Below are positions 33,897-43,532 of a DNA stretch of 64,000 bases, piece after piece. Location of the stretch: assembly GCA_030604825.1 (NCBI GenBank), contig JAUVVB010000007.1, positions 1 to 64,000 of the forward strand, read 5' to 3'. The notes under the pieces are model-generated. The model was given only the letters and a program-made list of their open reading frames with translations, was not told where the DNA came from and did not search any database. How positions within the stretch are numbered: the first letter of the stretch is position 1; every line of letters starts with the position of its first letter. The position numbers and the translations under genes are program-made. Source of the stretch: Chloroflexota bacterium. GTDB taxonomy: Bacteria > Chloroflexota > Dehalococcoidia > E44-bin15.

Positions 33897-35330
33897 ATGG
33901 CGAAATTGGACGACTTCGCCTTCCTCGATGCCACCGCCCAAGCCGAGCTGGTGCGGCGTAGGGAGGTCAAGGCGATCGAGCTGGTGGACGCGGCCATCGA
34001 GCGGATCGAGCGTCTGAACCCCACCCTCAACGCGGTAGTCACGCCAATGTATGAACAGGCGCGCACCGCGGCCACCGGCGAACTGCCCGATGGACCCTTT
34101 GCCGGCGTGCCCTTCCTGCTCAAGGACCTTCTGGCATCCTATGGCGGGGTGCGGATGACGTCGGGGTCGAGCTTCCTGCGGGACTTCGTGCCCGATCACG
34201 ACAGTGAACTGGTGACACGGCTGAAGCGCAGCGGGCTGATCATCATTGGCAAGACCAACGCACCGGAGTTCGGCCTACTCCCGACCACCGAGCCCCGTCT
34301 GTTCGGACCCTGCCGCAACCCCTGGGACACAGGCCGGACGACGGGCGGCTCCAGCGGGGGCTCGGCCGCCGCCGTGGCCGCAGGATTAGTCCCCATGGCG
34401 CATGGCAATGACGGCGGCGGATCGATCCGGATTCCGGCCTCGTGCTGTGGGCTCTTCGGCCTCAAGCCTACCCGGGCGCGCAACCCCCTCGGCCCTGATT
34501 ACGGCGACCTCTTCAGCGGGCTAGTGGTCGACCACGCCCTCACCCGCTCGGTACGGGACAGCGCTGCCCTGCTCGATGCCACCTCGGGCCCCGACGTGGG
34601 CGACCCATACTGGGCACCGCCCCCGGTGCGCCCATTCCTCCAAGAAGTGGGCGCCGATCCCGGGCGGCTCCGCATCGCCTTTACCACCGCGGCGGCCACC
34701 GATGTCGCAGTGCACGCCGACTGCGTCAGCGCGGTGCACGATGCAGTGGCGCTTTGCGCCGACCTGGGCCATGAGGTGGTGGAGGCAGCCCCGGCGGTGC
34801 CCGGTGAGCTGGTGGTCCAGGCGTTCATCACCCTGTGGTCGGCGGGGTGCACCTGGGCCATAGACGGCATGGCCCTTCTAACCGGTCGGACCCCCACCCC
34901 GGACCAGTTCGAACCGCTCACCTGGGCACTCTATGAGATGGGGCGCCAGCAAAGCGCATCGGCCTACCTGCTCGCCCTGACGGCGCTGCAGGGGATGTCC
35001 CGTGAAATCGCCCGTTTCTTAGTGGACTGCGATGTGTGGCTCACCCCCACCCTCGCCGAGCCGCCCGTGCCCCTCGGCACCTTCGACTCTCCCCCGGAGA
35101 ACCCGCTGCAGGGGCTGTTCCGTGCGGCGACGTTCCTGCCCTTCACGCCAGTTTGCAACTTCACCGGGCAGCCCGCCATGTCGGTGCCGCTCTTCTGGAA
35201 CTCAGAAGGCCTGCCAGTGGGCACCCATTTCATCGGGCGCTTCGGCGACGAGGCGACCCTCTTCCGCCTCGCGGCACAGCTTGAGGCGGCGCGACCATGG
35301 GCCGGCCGCCGTCCACCGGTATCGGCCTGA
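33897..35330 (+). CDS. Amidase signature family protein
   Basis: 477-residue Ser-cisSer-Lys hydrolase. Catalytic Lys in [12 protein letters not shown], the Gly/Ser-rich signature [20 protein letters not shown] and nucleophile region [20 protein letters not shown] are all present. Resembles stand-alone amidases more than GatA; no gatB/gatC nearby. ATG after AGGAGGGGATAACC. Noticeably richer in GC and CGG/GTG codons than the flanking operon, consistent with acquisition on the island. Substrate unknown. Confidence 0.9.
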   Translation: MAKLDDFAFLDATAQAELVRRREVKAIELVDAAIERIERLNPTLNAVVTPMYEQARTAATGELPDGPFAGVPFLLKDLLASYGGVRMTSGSSFLRDFVPDHDSELVTRLKRSGLIIIGKTNAPEFGLLPTTEPRLFGPCRNPWDTGRTTGGSSGGSAAAVAAGLVPMAHGNDGGGSIRIPASCCGLFGLKPTRARNPLGPDYGDLFSGLVVDHALTRSVRDSAALLDATSGPDVGDPYWAPPPVRPFLQEVGADPGRLRIAFTTAAATDVAVHADCVSAVHDAVALCADLGHEVVEAAPAVPGELVVQAFITLWSAGCTWAIDGMALLTGRTPTPDQFEPLTWALYEMGRQQSASAYLLALTALQGMSREIARFLVDCDVWLTPTLAEPPVPLGTFDSPPENPLQGLFRAATFLPFTPVCNFTGQPAMSVPLFWNSEGLPVGTHFIGRFGDEATLFRLAAQLEAARPWAGRRPPVSA

Positions 35331-35547
35331 GCGGACCGATGCCGGGCGTGCATAGGGTAGCGATGAGGAAGGACAGCAGTTATATGCCAGATGGCATGGA
35401 GAGAAATGACAGGAGCTTCTCCAGAAGAAGTCGCTCGATTCTGAATTTGCTGCTTGAAATTCTGAGGCTAACCTTCGATGTGGCTGTTCCTAGGAGCCAT
35501 AATCGTGCCGCCAACTTGTTTTCCGTGTCCTCTGGGGCAGCCACTGT

Positions 35548-36810
35548 CTATACGGGCTTCTTGCTATCCACCACAGTCAACGCCAACTCCAGGTAATCCC
35601 TGAGTAGCCTGGGTATAAGGTAATTCCTTCTCACTGATTCTCGCCCGGCGTCACCTATCCTTCTTGCCAGCGCCCGGTCTTTGAGGAGAGTCACAATTCT
35701 GCTGGCACACGACGAGGCATCGGCGACCAGAAAGCCGGTCTTGCCATCACAGATTTGGAGCCTGATTCCTCCGCAATCACCTCCGACCACAGGTGTCCCC
35801 TTCCACATTGCTTCGGCCACGGTAAGGCCGAAGCCCTCCCGGGTAGACTTCTGGACGATGACATCAGACCCTGACTGGAAGGCACTCACCTCCAGGTCGC
35901 CAATGACCAGTGGATTAGAGAAGAGGTGTACATCAGGGTCGCTCCCCGCATACTGCTGAACACTTGTGAACACCTCCAGGGCGTCAGAGTCATCTTTGGC
36001 TGTCATGGCTCCAACCAGGGCCAGCTGTAACCCGGGTATCTCCTCCTTGGCTAGCCGATAGGCATCGATCACCCCCCAGGGATCCTTCCAGCGGTCGAAC
36101 CGGGAGACCTGGCTCACTAGAGGTCTCGCCGGGTCGATACCACGGCTCGCCAGCAATTGCCGTGCTCGGTGACCAGGCAAAGGCACATTCTTGGCTGATC
36201 GCGGATCTATGGCTGGTGGAAATATCGATACCCTAGCCGGGTCGAGACCATCCAGATGGTACTGGGGCATACTGACCACTACCCTTCGGTACTCGTTAAT
36301 GTAGGAGAGCAGCACCTCACTGGCCAGCTCATTAGGTTCAGTGGTATCGATGTGGCACACCCAGACACCGGGAGAAGTGGTTCCAAGGTAATGAAGCAGA
36401 GGCAGTACTTGGACATCGTGGGCCATCCAAAGGTCTGCGGTTACCCCCATCGTGACCAGAGCACCTGCTGCCCTCTCGTTATGCGCCAGGTAAAGCTCTA
36501 TCTGGTCACGGCCTAGGTCGGTGCTGCCACCCTGGAGGCAATGGTGCAGCGCCTTGGCCACCCGAAAGAACGAGTCGTCGGGCTCGATAGCATACCACTC
36601 GGCATTTACTCCTACGCTGCGCATCAGTGGCACCAGGGATTTCAGGATTTCAGCCACGCCCCCACCATATGGTGTAGCGCTAACATGCACAACACGTAAC
36701 CCCGTAAGCCTTTCGGCGGCTCGGGTTGCCTCTGCCAAAAGGCCATCGGAGACAATACCGGTGTAGTCTTCAAGTTTGACTTCTTTTGTCAAAACCCTCT
36801 GCATAGCCAT
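35548..36810 (-). CDS. GT4 glycosyltransferase, trehalose synthase (TreT)-like
   Basis: Roughly 420-residue GT-B enzyme. N-terminal VVHVSATPYGGGVAEILKS, middle SIFPPAIDPRSAKN, VSQVSRFDRWKDPWGVIDAY, and the GT4 nucleotide-sugar signature STREGFGLTVAEAMWKG. This combination is typical of trehalose glycosyltransferring synthases (NDP-glucose plus glucose). The frame is open to 36963, but the first 50 codons are not family-like; the ATG at 36810 with AGCAGG six bases upstream was preferred (ATG 36804 also possible). Second-strand gene of the island; a compatible-solute role is likely. Confidence 0.85.
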   Translation of the reverse strand: MAMQRVLTKEVKLEDYTGIVSDGLLAEATRAAERLTGLRVVHVSATPYGGGVAEILKSLVPLMRSVGVNAEWYAIEPDDSFFRVAKALHHCLQGGSTDLGRDQIELYLAHNERAAGALVTMGVTADLWMAHDVQVLPLLHYLGTTSPGVWVCHIDTTEPNELASEVLLSYINEYRRVVVSMPQYHLDGLDPARVSIFPPAIDPRSAKNVPLPGHRARQLLASRGIDPARPLVSQVSRFDRWKDPWGVIDAYRLAKEEIPGLQLALVGAMTAKDDSDALEVFTSVQQYAGSDPDVHLFSNPLVIGDLEVSAFQSGSDVIVQKSTREGFGLTVAEAMWKGTPVVGGDCGGIRLQICDGKTGFLVADASSCASRIVTLLKDRALARRIGDAGRESVRRNYLIPRLLRDYLELALTVVDSKKPV

Positions 36811-36990
36811 CAGATTCCTGCTCCGCATACTCCGGGCAGCATTTTCGACCTGTAGAGCCCCCGCTGCCTTCCCTGTTGGGAATCTTCGTGATTTTGAGTT
36901 TAATCGCTCTTCGGTAGAATTGAGGTTAGAGAAAGGATAGAATCTGATTAGAATCTTGAACAAGCGAAGTTTTCATTGGCAAGCCCAATC

Positions 36991-37179
36991 CTAGCCCTTG
37001 TCGGTTCTGGCAGAACGCGGCTCCTTTGCAGGGCGTCGAGAGAGGGGGAAACCATCCGACAGGGCATGGCGATAGAAAACGGCACCACATTGCAAGCAGA
37101 CCATGTCGCCAGACTTACTGTCGGCGTCTGGATAGAGGTCACCGCGGCAGCGTGGACACGATTCTAACCTCCACTTCAT
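36991..37179 (-). CDS. Small zinc-ribbon protein (TFIIB-like)
   Basis: 62-residue protein with one ribbon: ESCPRCRGDLYPDAD ... DMVCLQCGAVFY, then a basic disordered tail. Start at the ATG at 37179 (MKWRLESC) because AAGGAGGGG lies six bases upstream; the ATG nine codons earlier has no site. Upstream of the TreT-like gene on the same strand, and may be cotranscribed. Function unknown. Confidence 0.75.
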   Translation of the reverse strand: MKWRLESCPRCRGDLYPDADSKSGDMVCLQCGAVFYRHALSDGFPLSRRPAKEPRSARTDKG

Positions 37180-37206
37180 CGAACTCCCCTCCTTTTGGCA
37201 ATTCAT

Positions 37207-37471
37207 GCCGGTAGAGGCGCGCTAAGACCTGCTATAGCTAAGCGCTGCGAAGGCGCGAGAGCATCTGGCGCGCCGCCTGGTACCACAAACAACTGGTCTA
37301 ATTTTATTTAATTTAGTGTATTTTAGCATTATTTTAGCAAGAAGGTATGCGACCTCAGAAGTATTTTCCATCCTACTAATTTCCTAGGCCCTCTGGCGGG
37401 CAAACATATGTCGCTGTCATCTTCCTCGTCCTTTGCTTCTTTCGTAGCTATGTGCTAAAGTAGTCAAAGCC
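37207..37471. other. AT-rich gene-free right end of the island
   Basis: No coding frame with support. Positions 37298-37345 are strikingly AT-rich, with a direct repeat ATTTTAGCA at about 37321-37342, the likely promoter region of the minus-strand zinc-ribbon gene. The stretch ends exactly where the right copy of the direct repeat begins. Confidence 0.5.
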
Positions 37472-37573
37472 GACAGCATTGTGTTTACCATAGTTGTAGT
37501 ATACTATTATGTAATATGGTTGGTGGCGTGAAGCGAATTGCCCTGCTGGGCTCAACGGGCTCCATCGGCCAGC
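37472..37573 (+). repeat. 102-bp direct repeat, right copy (cdsA tail remnant and true dxr start)
   Basis: 97 of 102 bases match 32831-32932. Contains a dead cdsA tail (DSIVFTIVVVYYY...VA, stop TGA at 37529) and the functional dxr start. A GTATACTAT box inside may serve as a promoter -10 for dxr after separation from the operon promoter. Confidence 0.9.
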
Positions 37574-38655
37574 AGACGCTGGATGTGGTGCGCTCCTTCC
37601 CCGGCCGATTCCAGGTGGTCGGCCTGGGGGCGGGGGGAAATCTCCAGCTTCTGCAGAATCAGATACGGGAATTTGAGTCAAAGCTGGTCTCCATAGCGGA
37701 AGAGGGCCTCACCGAGAGACTTCGGAGCCCAAAATATGAGCTGCTCTCCCCTGAGGAGATGGCGTCCCATCCTGATGTTGACCTGGTGGTGGTCGCCATC
37801 TCGGGGAAGGCAGGGCTCAGCCCCACCCTGTCAGCCATCGAGGCAGGAAAGAGGATTGCGCTTGCCACCAAAGAGGTGCTGGTGATGGCGGGGGAGGTGG
37901 TAACCGCTGCAGCAAAGAGGTGCGGCACCCAGCTCTTGCCCATCGACAGCGAGCCCAGCGCCATATGGCAGTGCCTCCAGGGCGAGGAGAGGGCAGTGGC
38001 CCGGCTCATCCTCACCGCCTCAGGGGGCCCCTTCCTCAGGCTCACCCCAGAGGAGCTTGCCCCGGTGACCCCTGAGCAGGCGCTAAGGCATCCCACCTGG
38101 AAGATGGGCAACAAGGTCACCATCGACTCCGCCACCATGATGAACAAGGGCTTTGAGGTCATCGAGGCCCACTGGCTGTTTGATGTCCCCCTGGAGAGGA
38201 TCGAGGTGGTGATTCATCCCCAGAGCATCGTGCACTCCATGGTTGAATTTGTCGATGGCTCCATCAAGGCACAGCTGAGCCTGCCCGATATGCGACTGCC
38301 CATACAATATGCCCTTTTTTATCCTGAGCGACTGCCCAATAAGCTATCCCGGCTCGATTTTGCCCATATAGGCCCCCTTACCTTTGAAGCCCCTGACCTG
38401 GAAAATTTCCCCTGTCTGAAGCTGGCGCTGGAGGCAGGGCGAAAGGGGGGAACTTATCCCGCAGTGCTCTCCGCCGCTGACGAGGTGGCGGTGGAGCTTT
38501 TCCTCAACGGGGACATTGGCTTTTTGGACATTGCCAGGCTGGTGGCGGAGGTCCTGGAGGAGCACCGGGGCATTTCCCATCCCTCGCCACAGGAGGTCCT
38601 CACCGCCGATGCCTGGGCCAGGGAAAGGGTCATAAGGATAGGGACCCGAAGATGA
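37528..38655 (+). CDS. dxr: 1-deoxy-D-xylulose 5-phosphate reductoisomerase
   Basis: 375-residue NADPH enzyme, committed step of the MEP isoprenoid pathway. LLGSTGSIGQQTLDVV (NADPH loop), KEVLVMAGE, PIDSEPSAIWQ (metal/substrate Asp-Ser-Glu), TASGGPF, and HPTWKMGNKVTIDSATMMNK. GTG at 37528 was chosen because it overlaps the ancestral cdsA stop (GTGA); an ATG at 37516 would add four residues. The 3' end overlaps rseP by 4 bases. With ispG downstream, it supplies precursors for uppS. Confidence 0.96.
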   Translation: MKRIALLGSTGSIGQQTLDVVRSFPGRFQVVGLGAGGNLQLLQNQIREFESKLVSIAEEGLTERLRSPKYELLSPEEMASHPDVDLVVVAISGKAGLSPTLSAIEAGKRIALATKEVLVMAGEVVTAAAKRCGTQLLPIDSEPSAIWQCLQGEERAVARLILTASGGPFLRLTPEELAPVTPEQALRHPTWKMGNKVTIDSATMMNKGFEVIEAHWLFDVPLERIEVVIHPQSIVHSMVEFVDGSIKAQLSLPDMRLPIQYALFYPERLPNKLSRLDFAHIGPLTFEAPDLENFPCLKLALEAGRKGGTYPAVLSAADEVAVELFLNGDIGFLDIARLVAEVLEEHRGISHPSPQEVLTADAWARERVIRIGTRR

Positions 38656-39713
38656 GCATTTTTATCACCCTAGTAGCCTTTCTGGCCATCCTCGTCGTGG
38701 TCATCCTGGTCCATGAGATAGGGCATTTCGTCACCGCGAAGCTTTCCCGGGTCAGGGTGGATGAGTTTGGCCTTGGCTTTCCCCCCCGCGTCATCGGCTT
38801 CAAGAGGGGGGAGACGGTCTATTCGCTGAACCTCATCCCATTGGGCGGCTTCGTCAGGATGGCGGGAGAGGAGGACCCCAGCGTGCCCCGGAGCCTGGCC
38901 AGCAAGAGCATCAAGACCAGGCTCCTCGTCCTCAGCTCCGGCTCCATCATGAACGCCCTCCTCCCCATACTCCTTTTCTGCCTGGTCTTCATGATCCCCA
39001 CCTCGCTATTGGTAGGGGATGTGGTGGTGACCGAGGTGGCGCCAGACTCCCCTGCGGAAAGGGCGGGAATCCTCCCCGGGGACGGCATCCTGGAGGTGAA
39101 CGGTCACACCGTCAGAAACATCCGCGACCTTTCCTATAACCTCCATCTCAACCTAGGCCGTGATGTGGATATGCTCGTCGCCAGGGACGGGGGCGAGGAG
39201 CTGGTATCGGTGCTGGCTCGATGGGACCCGCCAGAGGGTCAGGGGGCAACAGGAATAGTGGTGGAGCTGGCCAATGCCACCACGATACAGGAGTCCTATC
39301 CCTTCTGGCGGGCGATCCCCATGGGAACGGTCTATAGCGTAGAGACCCTGATCCTGTTCAAGAACGAGGTGATGAGCTGGTTTATCGCCCAAAAGGCGCC
39401 CCAGGTTGCGGGGCCAGTTGGCATCGCCCAGCTCACCGGCCAGGTAGCAAAAGGGGGCATCGGTCCCCTTATGGAGTTTACCGCCTTCATCAGCATGAAC
39501 CTGGCGATAATTAATCTACTGCCAATCCCTGGCCTGGATGGTGGCCGAATCCTTTTTGTGGCCATCGAAGGGGTTCGCCGCGGGAAGAGGATTTCCCCCA
39601 AAAGGGAGGGGCTGGTCCATCTTATCGGCTTTGCCATATTGATCCTGATAATGGTCGTGGTGACATACCAGGATATCATTCGCCTGATTAGCGGAGAGTC
39701 CCTGATCCCATGA
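38652..39713 (+). CDS. rseP: RseP-type intramembrane zinc metalloprotease (M50/site-2)
   Basis: 353-residue membrane protease. Active-site HExxH in VILVHEIGHFVTAKL within the first helix; one PDZ domain (VVTEVAPDSPAERAGILPGD, about 118-137); second catalytic motif NLLPIPGLDGGRILF near 290; C-terminal helix. The usual role is regulated cleavage of membrane-bound anti-sigma factors. ATG at 38652 overlaps dxr; the stop overlaps ispG. Confidence 0.95.
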   Translation: MSIFITLVAFLAILVVVILVHEIGHFVTAKLSRVRVDEFGLGFPPRVIGFKRGETVYSLNLIPLGGFVRMAGEEDPSVPRSLASKSIKTRLLVLSSGSIMNALLPILLFCLVFMIPTSLLVGDVVVTEVAPDSPAERAGILPGDGILEVNGHTVRNIRDLSYNLHLNLGRDVDMLVARDGGEELVSVLARWDPPEGQGATGIVVELANATTIQESYPFWRAIPMGTVYSVETLILFKNEVMSWFIAQKAPQVAGPVGIAQLTGQVAKGGIGPLMEFTAFISMNLAIINLLPIPGLDGGRILFVAIEGVRRGKRISPKREGLVHLIGFAILILIMVVVTYQDIIRLISGESLIP

Positions 39714-40756
39714 TGAAGCGCAGAGCCTCAAGAGCCATCAAAATAGGAGATGTGACCGTTGGCGGCGGTGCCCCCATCGTTGTCCAGTCCATGACCAAGA
39801 CCGACACCCGAGACATCAGGGCAACCACCGACCAGATAAGGGGGCTTGAGGAGTGCGGCTGCCGCTTGGTGAGAGTTGCCGTTCCCGACAAGGAGGCCGC
39901 CCAGGCCCTCTCCTCCATAAAGCGGGGTATCCAAATCCCCCTCATCGCCGACATCCACTTCGACTATCGCCTCGCCCTCCTCGCCCTGGAAGCAGATGCT
40001 GATGGCTTGCGCCTCAATCCGGGAAATATCCGCGACCCAGAGCACATCAAGAAGATAGTTCTCGCCGCCAGGGAGCGAGAAATTCCCATGCGCATCGGGG
40101 TCAACGCTGGAAGTCTGCCAAAGGCAAGCAAGCAGAAATCGATAGTAGACCAAATGGTCAGTGCCGCCCTAGAGCACATCCAACTGTTCGAAAGCCTGGA
40201 TTTCGAGCTGATCAAGGTTTCGCTCAAGGCCTTCGATGTGCCCACCACCATTGAAGCCAATAAGGCCATCGCCCAGAAGATGCCCTATCCCCTCCATCTG
40301 GGGATTACCGAGGCTGGCACCCCGAAAAGGGGAGTAATTCGAAGCGCGCTGGGCATTGGCGCCCTGCTCTACATGGGGATCGGGGATACCATTCGCGTCT
40401 CCCTCACCGGCGACCCCAGAGAGGAGGTCTTCGCCGGCTATGAAATCCTGAAATCCCTCGATCTGGAGGAGCGCGGCCCCATCCTGATAAGCTGCCCTTC
40501 CTGCGGTCGTGCTGAGGTTGATATAATAGGCCTGGCCGAGGCGGTGGAGGAGCGCCTCCAGAAGATGGACAAGCCGATAAAGGTGGCGGTGATGGGCTGC
40601 GTGGTGAACGGCCCCGGCGAGGCCAGGGATGCCGATGTGGGCATCGCCTGCGGCAAAGGGCGGGGGGCCATCTTCCGCAAGGGCAAGCAGGTGCGCACCG
40701 TGGAGGAGAAGGACTTTCTGGAGGCATTGATGGCGGAGGTGGGGAGGGTGCAATAA
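39710..40756 (+). CDS. ispG: 4-hydroxy-3-methylbut-2-en-1-yl diphosphate synthase
   Basis: 348-residue [4Fe-4S] enzyme, penultimate step of the MEP pathway. N-terminal TIM barrel (VTVGGGAPIVVQSMTKTDT, ADIHFDYRLAL, LRLNPGNI), C-terminal cluster cysteines in CPSCGRAEVD and VMGCVVNGPGEARDADVGIA. Single-barrel bacterial form. ATG overlaps the rseP stop (ATGA); the stop overlaps the next ATG (TAATG). Confidence 0.96.
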   Translation: MMKRRASRAIKIGDVTVGGGAPIVVQSMTKTDTRDIRATTDQIRGLEECGCRLVRVAVPDKEAAQALSSIKRGIQIPLIADIHFDYRLALLALEADADGLRLNPGNIRDPEHIKKIVLAAREREIPMRIGVNAGSLPKASKQKSIVDQMVSAALEHIQLFESLDFELIKVSLKAFDVPTTIEANKAIAQKMPYPLHLGITEAGTPKRGVIRSALGIGALLYMGIGDTIRVSLTGDPREEVFAGYEILKSLDLEERGPILISCPSCGRAEVDIIGLAEAVEERLQKMDKPIKVAVMGCVVNGPGEARDADVGIACGKGRGAIFRKGKQVRTVEEKDFLEALMAEVGRVQ

Positions 40757-41751
40757 TGGCAGAGAGGAAACGCATCGATTCTCGAGACGATCTGCTCAAG
40801 CTGATAGAGGAAAATGGGGGGAAAGCCGAAGGGCTTGACTTATCTCGAGCAATATTCAAGGAAGGGATAGACCTTTCGGAAATGGATATAACGGGGATTA
40901 TTTTGCAAGGCGCAAACTTGAATTTCGTTCTTTTTAACGGTTGTGATCTTAGTAGGGCTGATCTTCGCCATGCTAACCTTCAGTATGCTAAGTGTAACTC
41001 GCGTAATTCCAAGCCTGCGAGCCTCGTGAACACCGATCTGCGAGGTGCCAGTCTAGGCTACGCCGAGTTCAGAGACGCTGACCTTACTTGCGCAAAGTTT
41101 GGAGGACCAGAAGAGCAATCACATATGAAGGCACACCTAGATAATACTGACCTTCGGGATGCTAAGCTTTTCCTAGCTGATTTCACTGGATGTTTTCTCT
41201 ACGGCACTAAGCTCCAAGGCGCACTTATTCGTGGCGCCGACCTCATAGGGAAGGCTAATCTGGTGGAAGCTGATTGGGGGAACCATATTATAGGGGAAGA
41301 GCAAAAGGGTGATTTTGGAGATGCTGAAAGACAGTATAGGCATCTAAGGAAGTACTATGCCAGTGAAGGCATGTATGGCGTGGCAGGTAAGTTTTACTTT
41401 CGAGAGATGGAGGTAAGGAGGAAAGCAGCAAAGAGAGCAAGACGGCTTAAAGATTGGTCTTGGCTCACGCTATATGGCGTGCTATGTGGTCATGGAGAAA
41501 AGCCATTATGGGTAGTTGCATGGGCGGTGGTCGTTGTATTCGGCATGGCGCTGGGCATTTACGCAGCCAGCGCACTAGCATTCCTAAGTAGCCTTTATCA
41601 CAGCGCCGTCTCCTTCACCGCATTGGGATATGGCTTTGGTGTCTCTACCGCGGATGGCTGGGTTAAAGCGGTAGGGGCAGCGGAAGCATTTATTGGCGTT
41701 TTCATGATGGCACTGTTCTTGATAACCTTCGTCAGGAAGATGACAAGATAA
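40756..41751 (+). CDS. Pentapeptide-repeat protein fused to a two-helix ion-channel domain
   Basis: 331 residues. About 30-180: pentapeptide repeats of A(D/N)LxxAxF type (LSRADLRHANLQYA, VNTDLRGASLGYAEF, DADLTCAKF), a right-handed beta-helix. About 190-240: basic helical linker. Then transmembrane helix WVVAWAVVVVFGMALGIYAA, pore-like HSAVSFTALGYGFGVST and helix EAFIGVFMMALFLITFV: the Ion_trans_2 arrangement, with LGYGFG resembling a K+ filter. Inserted between ispG and proS, lower GC than both, yet keeping start-stop coupling. Role unknown. Confidence 0.85.
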   Translation: MAERKRIDSRDDLLKLIEENGGKAEGLDLSRAIFKEGIDLSEMDITGIILQGANLNFVLFNGCDLSRADLRHANLQYAKCNSRNSKPASLVNTDLRGASLGYAEFRDADLTCAKFGGPEEQSHMKAHLDNTDLRDAKLFLADFTGCFLYGTKLQGALIRGADLIGKANLVEADWGNHIIGEEQKGDFGDAERQYRHLRKYYASEGMYGVAGKFYFREMEVRRKAAKRARRLKDWSWLTLYGVLCGHGEKPLWVVAWAVVVVFGMALGIYAASALAFLSSLYHSAVSFTALGYGFGVSTADGWVKAVGAAEAFIGVFMMALFLITFVRKMTR

Positions 41752-41763
41752 AAAGGACGAAAA

Positions 41764-43461
41764 ATGCGCCTATCCAAATTGTTCGGTAAGACGTTGCGCC
41801 AGACGCCAGCGGAGGCGGAGAATATCAGCCATCAACTCCTCTTGAAGGCGGGCATGATCCACCAGCTGGCGGCGGGAATCTATAGCTATCTGCCCCTGGG
41901 GTGGCGGGCGCTACGGAAGATCGAGAACATCATCCGCCAGGAGATGGACGCCATCGGCGGGCAGGAGCTGATGATGCCCGTGCTCCAGCCTCTTGAGATA
42001 TGGACTGAGACGGAGCGAGACCTCGCCTTCGGCAAGAGCTTGTTCACCCTGAGCGACCGCAGGGATAGAAGGCTGGTGCTGGCCCCCACCCATGAGGAGG
42101 TGATCACCGAGCTGGTTCGGCGCAACGTGCAGAGCTATCGAGACCTCCCCCTCCTCCTCTACCAGATCCAGGTTAAGTTTCGGGATGAACCCCGCCCCCG
42201 CGGCGGCCTGTTGCGGGTTCGAGAGTTCGGCATGAAGGACCTCTATAGCTTCGATGCCGATGAAGAGGCGCTGGATGTTACCTATAGAAAGGTGATCCAG
42301 GCTTATCAGCGAATCTACGAGCGCTGCGGGCTGCCTTCCATGGTGGTGGAGGCCGATAGCGGCGCCATCGGGGGCAAGGAGTCCCACGAGTTCATGGTGG
42401 TCACCGAAAGCGGCGAGGACCAGGTGATCTACTGCTCCAAGTGCGATTACTCGGCGAATGTGGAGAAGGCCGAGAGCGTAAAGCTGCCCGGCGAGGAGGA
42501 GGAGCCCCTTCCCATGGAGGAGGTGGCCACCCCAGGAATGAAGACCATCGAAGAGGTGGCAGGCTTTCTGGGCATCCCCAAGCAGAAGACCGTAAAGGCA
42601 GTTTTCTACGTCGCCGATGGGGAGATGGTGTTTGTGGCCATCAGGGGTGACCTTGAGGTAAATGAGGTGAAGCTGAAAAACGCCCTCCAGTGCCATGAGC
42701 TTCGCCTGGCCAGCGATGAGGAGGTAAAGGAGGCGGGGCTGGTGGCCGGCTCAGCCTCTCCAATAGGAATTAAGGGGATGAAGAGGGTTGCCGACCCGTC
42801 GATAACCCTGGGGACAAACCTGGTTGCCGGGGCCAATAAGCCTGATGCTCACTTCAAGAATGTCAACTATCCCCGGGATTTCGAGGTTGACCTTCTGGCG
42901 GATATCGCCATCGCCCAGGCTGGAGAGGGATGCCCCAGGTGCGGCTCAACGCTCCTCTCCGCCAGGGGGATCGAGGTGGGGCATGTATTCAAGCTGGGCA
43001 CCTTCTTCAGCGAGAAGCTGGGGGCCACTTATGTCAATCAGAGTGGGGTGGAGCGCCCCATATACATGGGCTGCTATGGCATCGGCATCGGGCGTATGCT
43101 CGCCGCAGCCATCGAGCAGAACCACGATGAAAAGGGCATCATCTGGCCCATCCCCATCGCCCCCTACCAGGTTCACCTCTGCCCCCTGTCCATGGATAAC
43201 CAGGAGGTGGCATCCAATGCGGAAACGCTCTATCTCCGATTACAGGAAGAGGGGCTGGAGGTTCTCTTCGATGACCGCCCCGAATCGCCCGGGGTTAAGC
43301 TCAATGATGCCGACCTGTTGGGAATGCCGCTGAGGGTGGTCATCAGCCCCAGAACCCTCAGCACCAGCAGCGTGGAGCTAAAGGGGCGCCGGGATAAAGA
43401 GGCAACCCTTGCCCCCCTGGAAGGGGTGGAAAAAAGGCTAAAATCCCTTTTCGCCCCCTAG
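41764..43461 (+). CDS. proS: Prolyl-tRNA synthetase
   Basis: 565-residue class II synthetase, bacterial type with the editing insertion. Motif 1 region LPLGWRALRKIENIIRQEM, motif 2 VKFRDEPRPRGGLLRVREFGMKD, a YbaK-like insertion (about 225-390, GIPKQKTVKAVFYV), motif 3 YGIGIGRMLAAAIEQ, and the anticodon-binding domain from about 470. No T-box leader was seen. ATG at 41764 after AAAAGGACG. Confidence 0.96.
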   Translation: MRLSKLFGKTLRQTPAEAENISHQLLLKAGMIHQLAAGIYSYLPLGWRALRKIENIIRQEMDAIGGQELMMPVLQPLEIWTETERDLAFGKSLFTLSDRRDRRLVLAPTHEEVITELVRRNVQSYRDLPLLLYQIQVKFRDEPRPRGGLLRVREFGMKDLYSFDADEEALDVTYRKVIQAYQRIYERCGLPSMVVEADSGAIGGKESHEFMVVTESGEDQVIYCSKCDYSANVEKAESVKLPGEEEEPLPMEEVATPGMKTIEEVAGFLGIPKQKTVKAVFYVADGEMVFVAIRGDLEVNEVKLKNALQCHELRLASDEEVKEAGLVAGSASPIGIKGMKRVADPSITLGTNLVAGANKPDAHFKNVNYPRDFEVDLLADIAIAQAGEGCPRCGSTLLSARGIEVGHVFKLGTFFSEKLGATYVNQSGVERPIYMGCYGIGIGRMLAAAIEQNHDEKGIIWPIPIAPYQVHLCPLSMDNQEVASNAETLYLRLQEEGLEVLFDDRPESPGVKLNDADLLGMPLRVVISPRTLSTSSVELKGRRDKEATLAPLEGVEKRLKSLFAP

Positions 43462-43473
43462 CTTTGGAGGGGG

Positions 43474-43502
43474 TTGCATCCTCGCCCCCGTTGTGATATA
43501 CT
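43474..43502 (+). promoter_or_regulatory. Promoter of nusA-infB with operator-like palindrome
   Basis: TTGCAT (43474-43479), 17-base spacer, TATACT (43497-43502). The perfect inverted repeat GTTGTGATA-TAC-TATCACAAC (43490-43510) is centred on the -10 box, a position where a bound repressor would exclude RNA polymerase. Predicted start near 43509. Confidence 0.6.
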
Positions 43503-43532
43503 ATCACAACAAGAAGAAGCGAATTACTTACT

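Noticed and set aside
41752-41763. T-box leader upstream of proS
   Set aside because: Only 12 bases separate proS from the preceding gene; no leader of T-box size exists.
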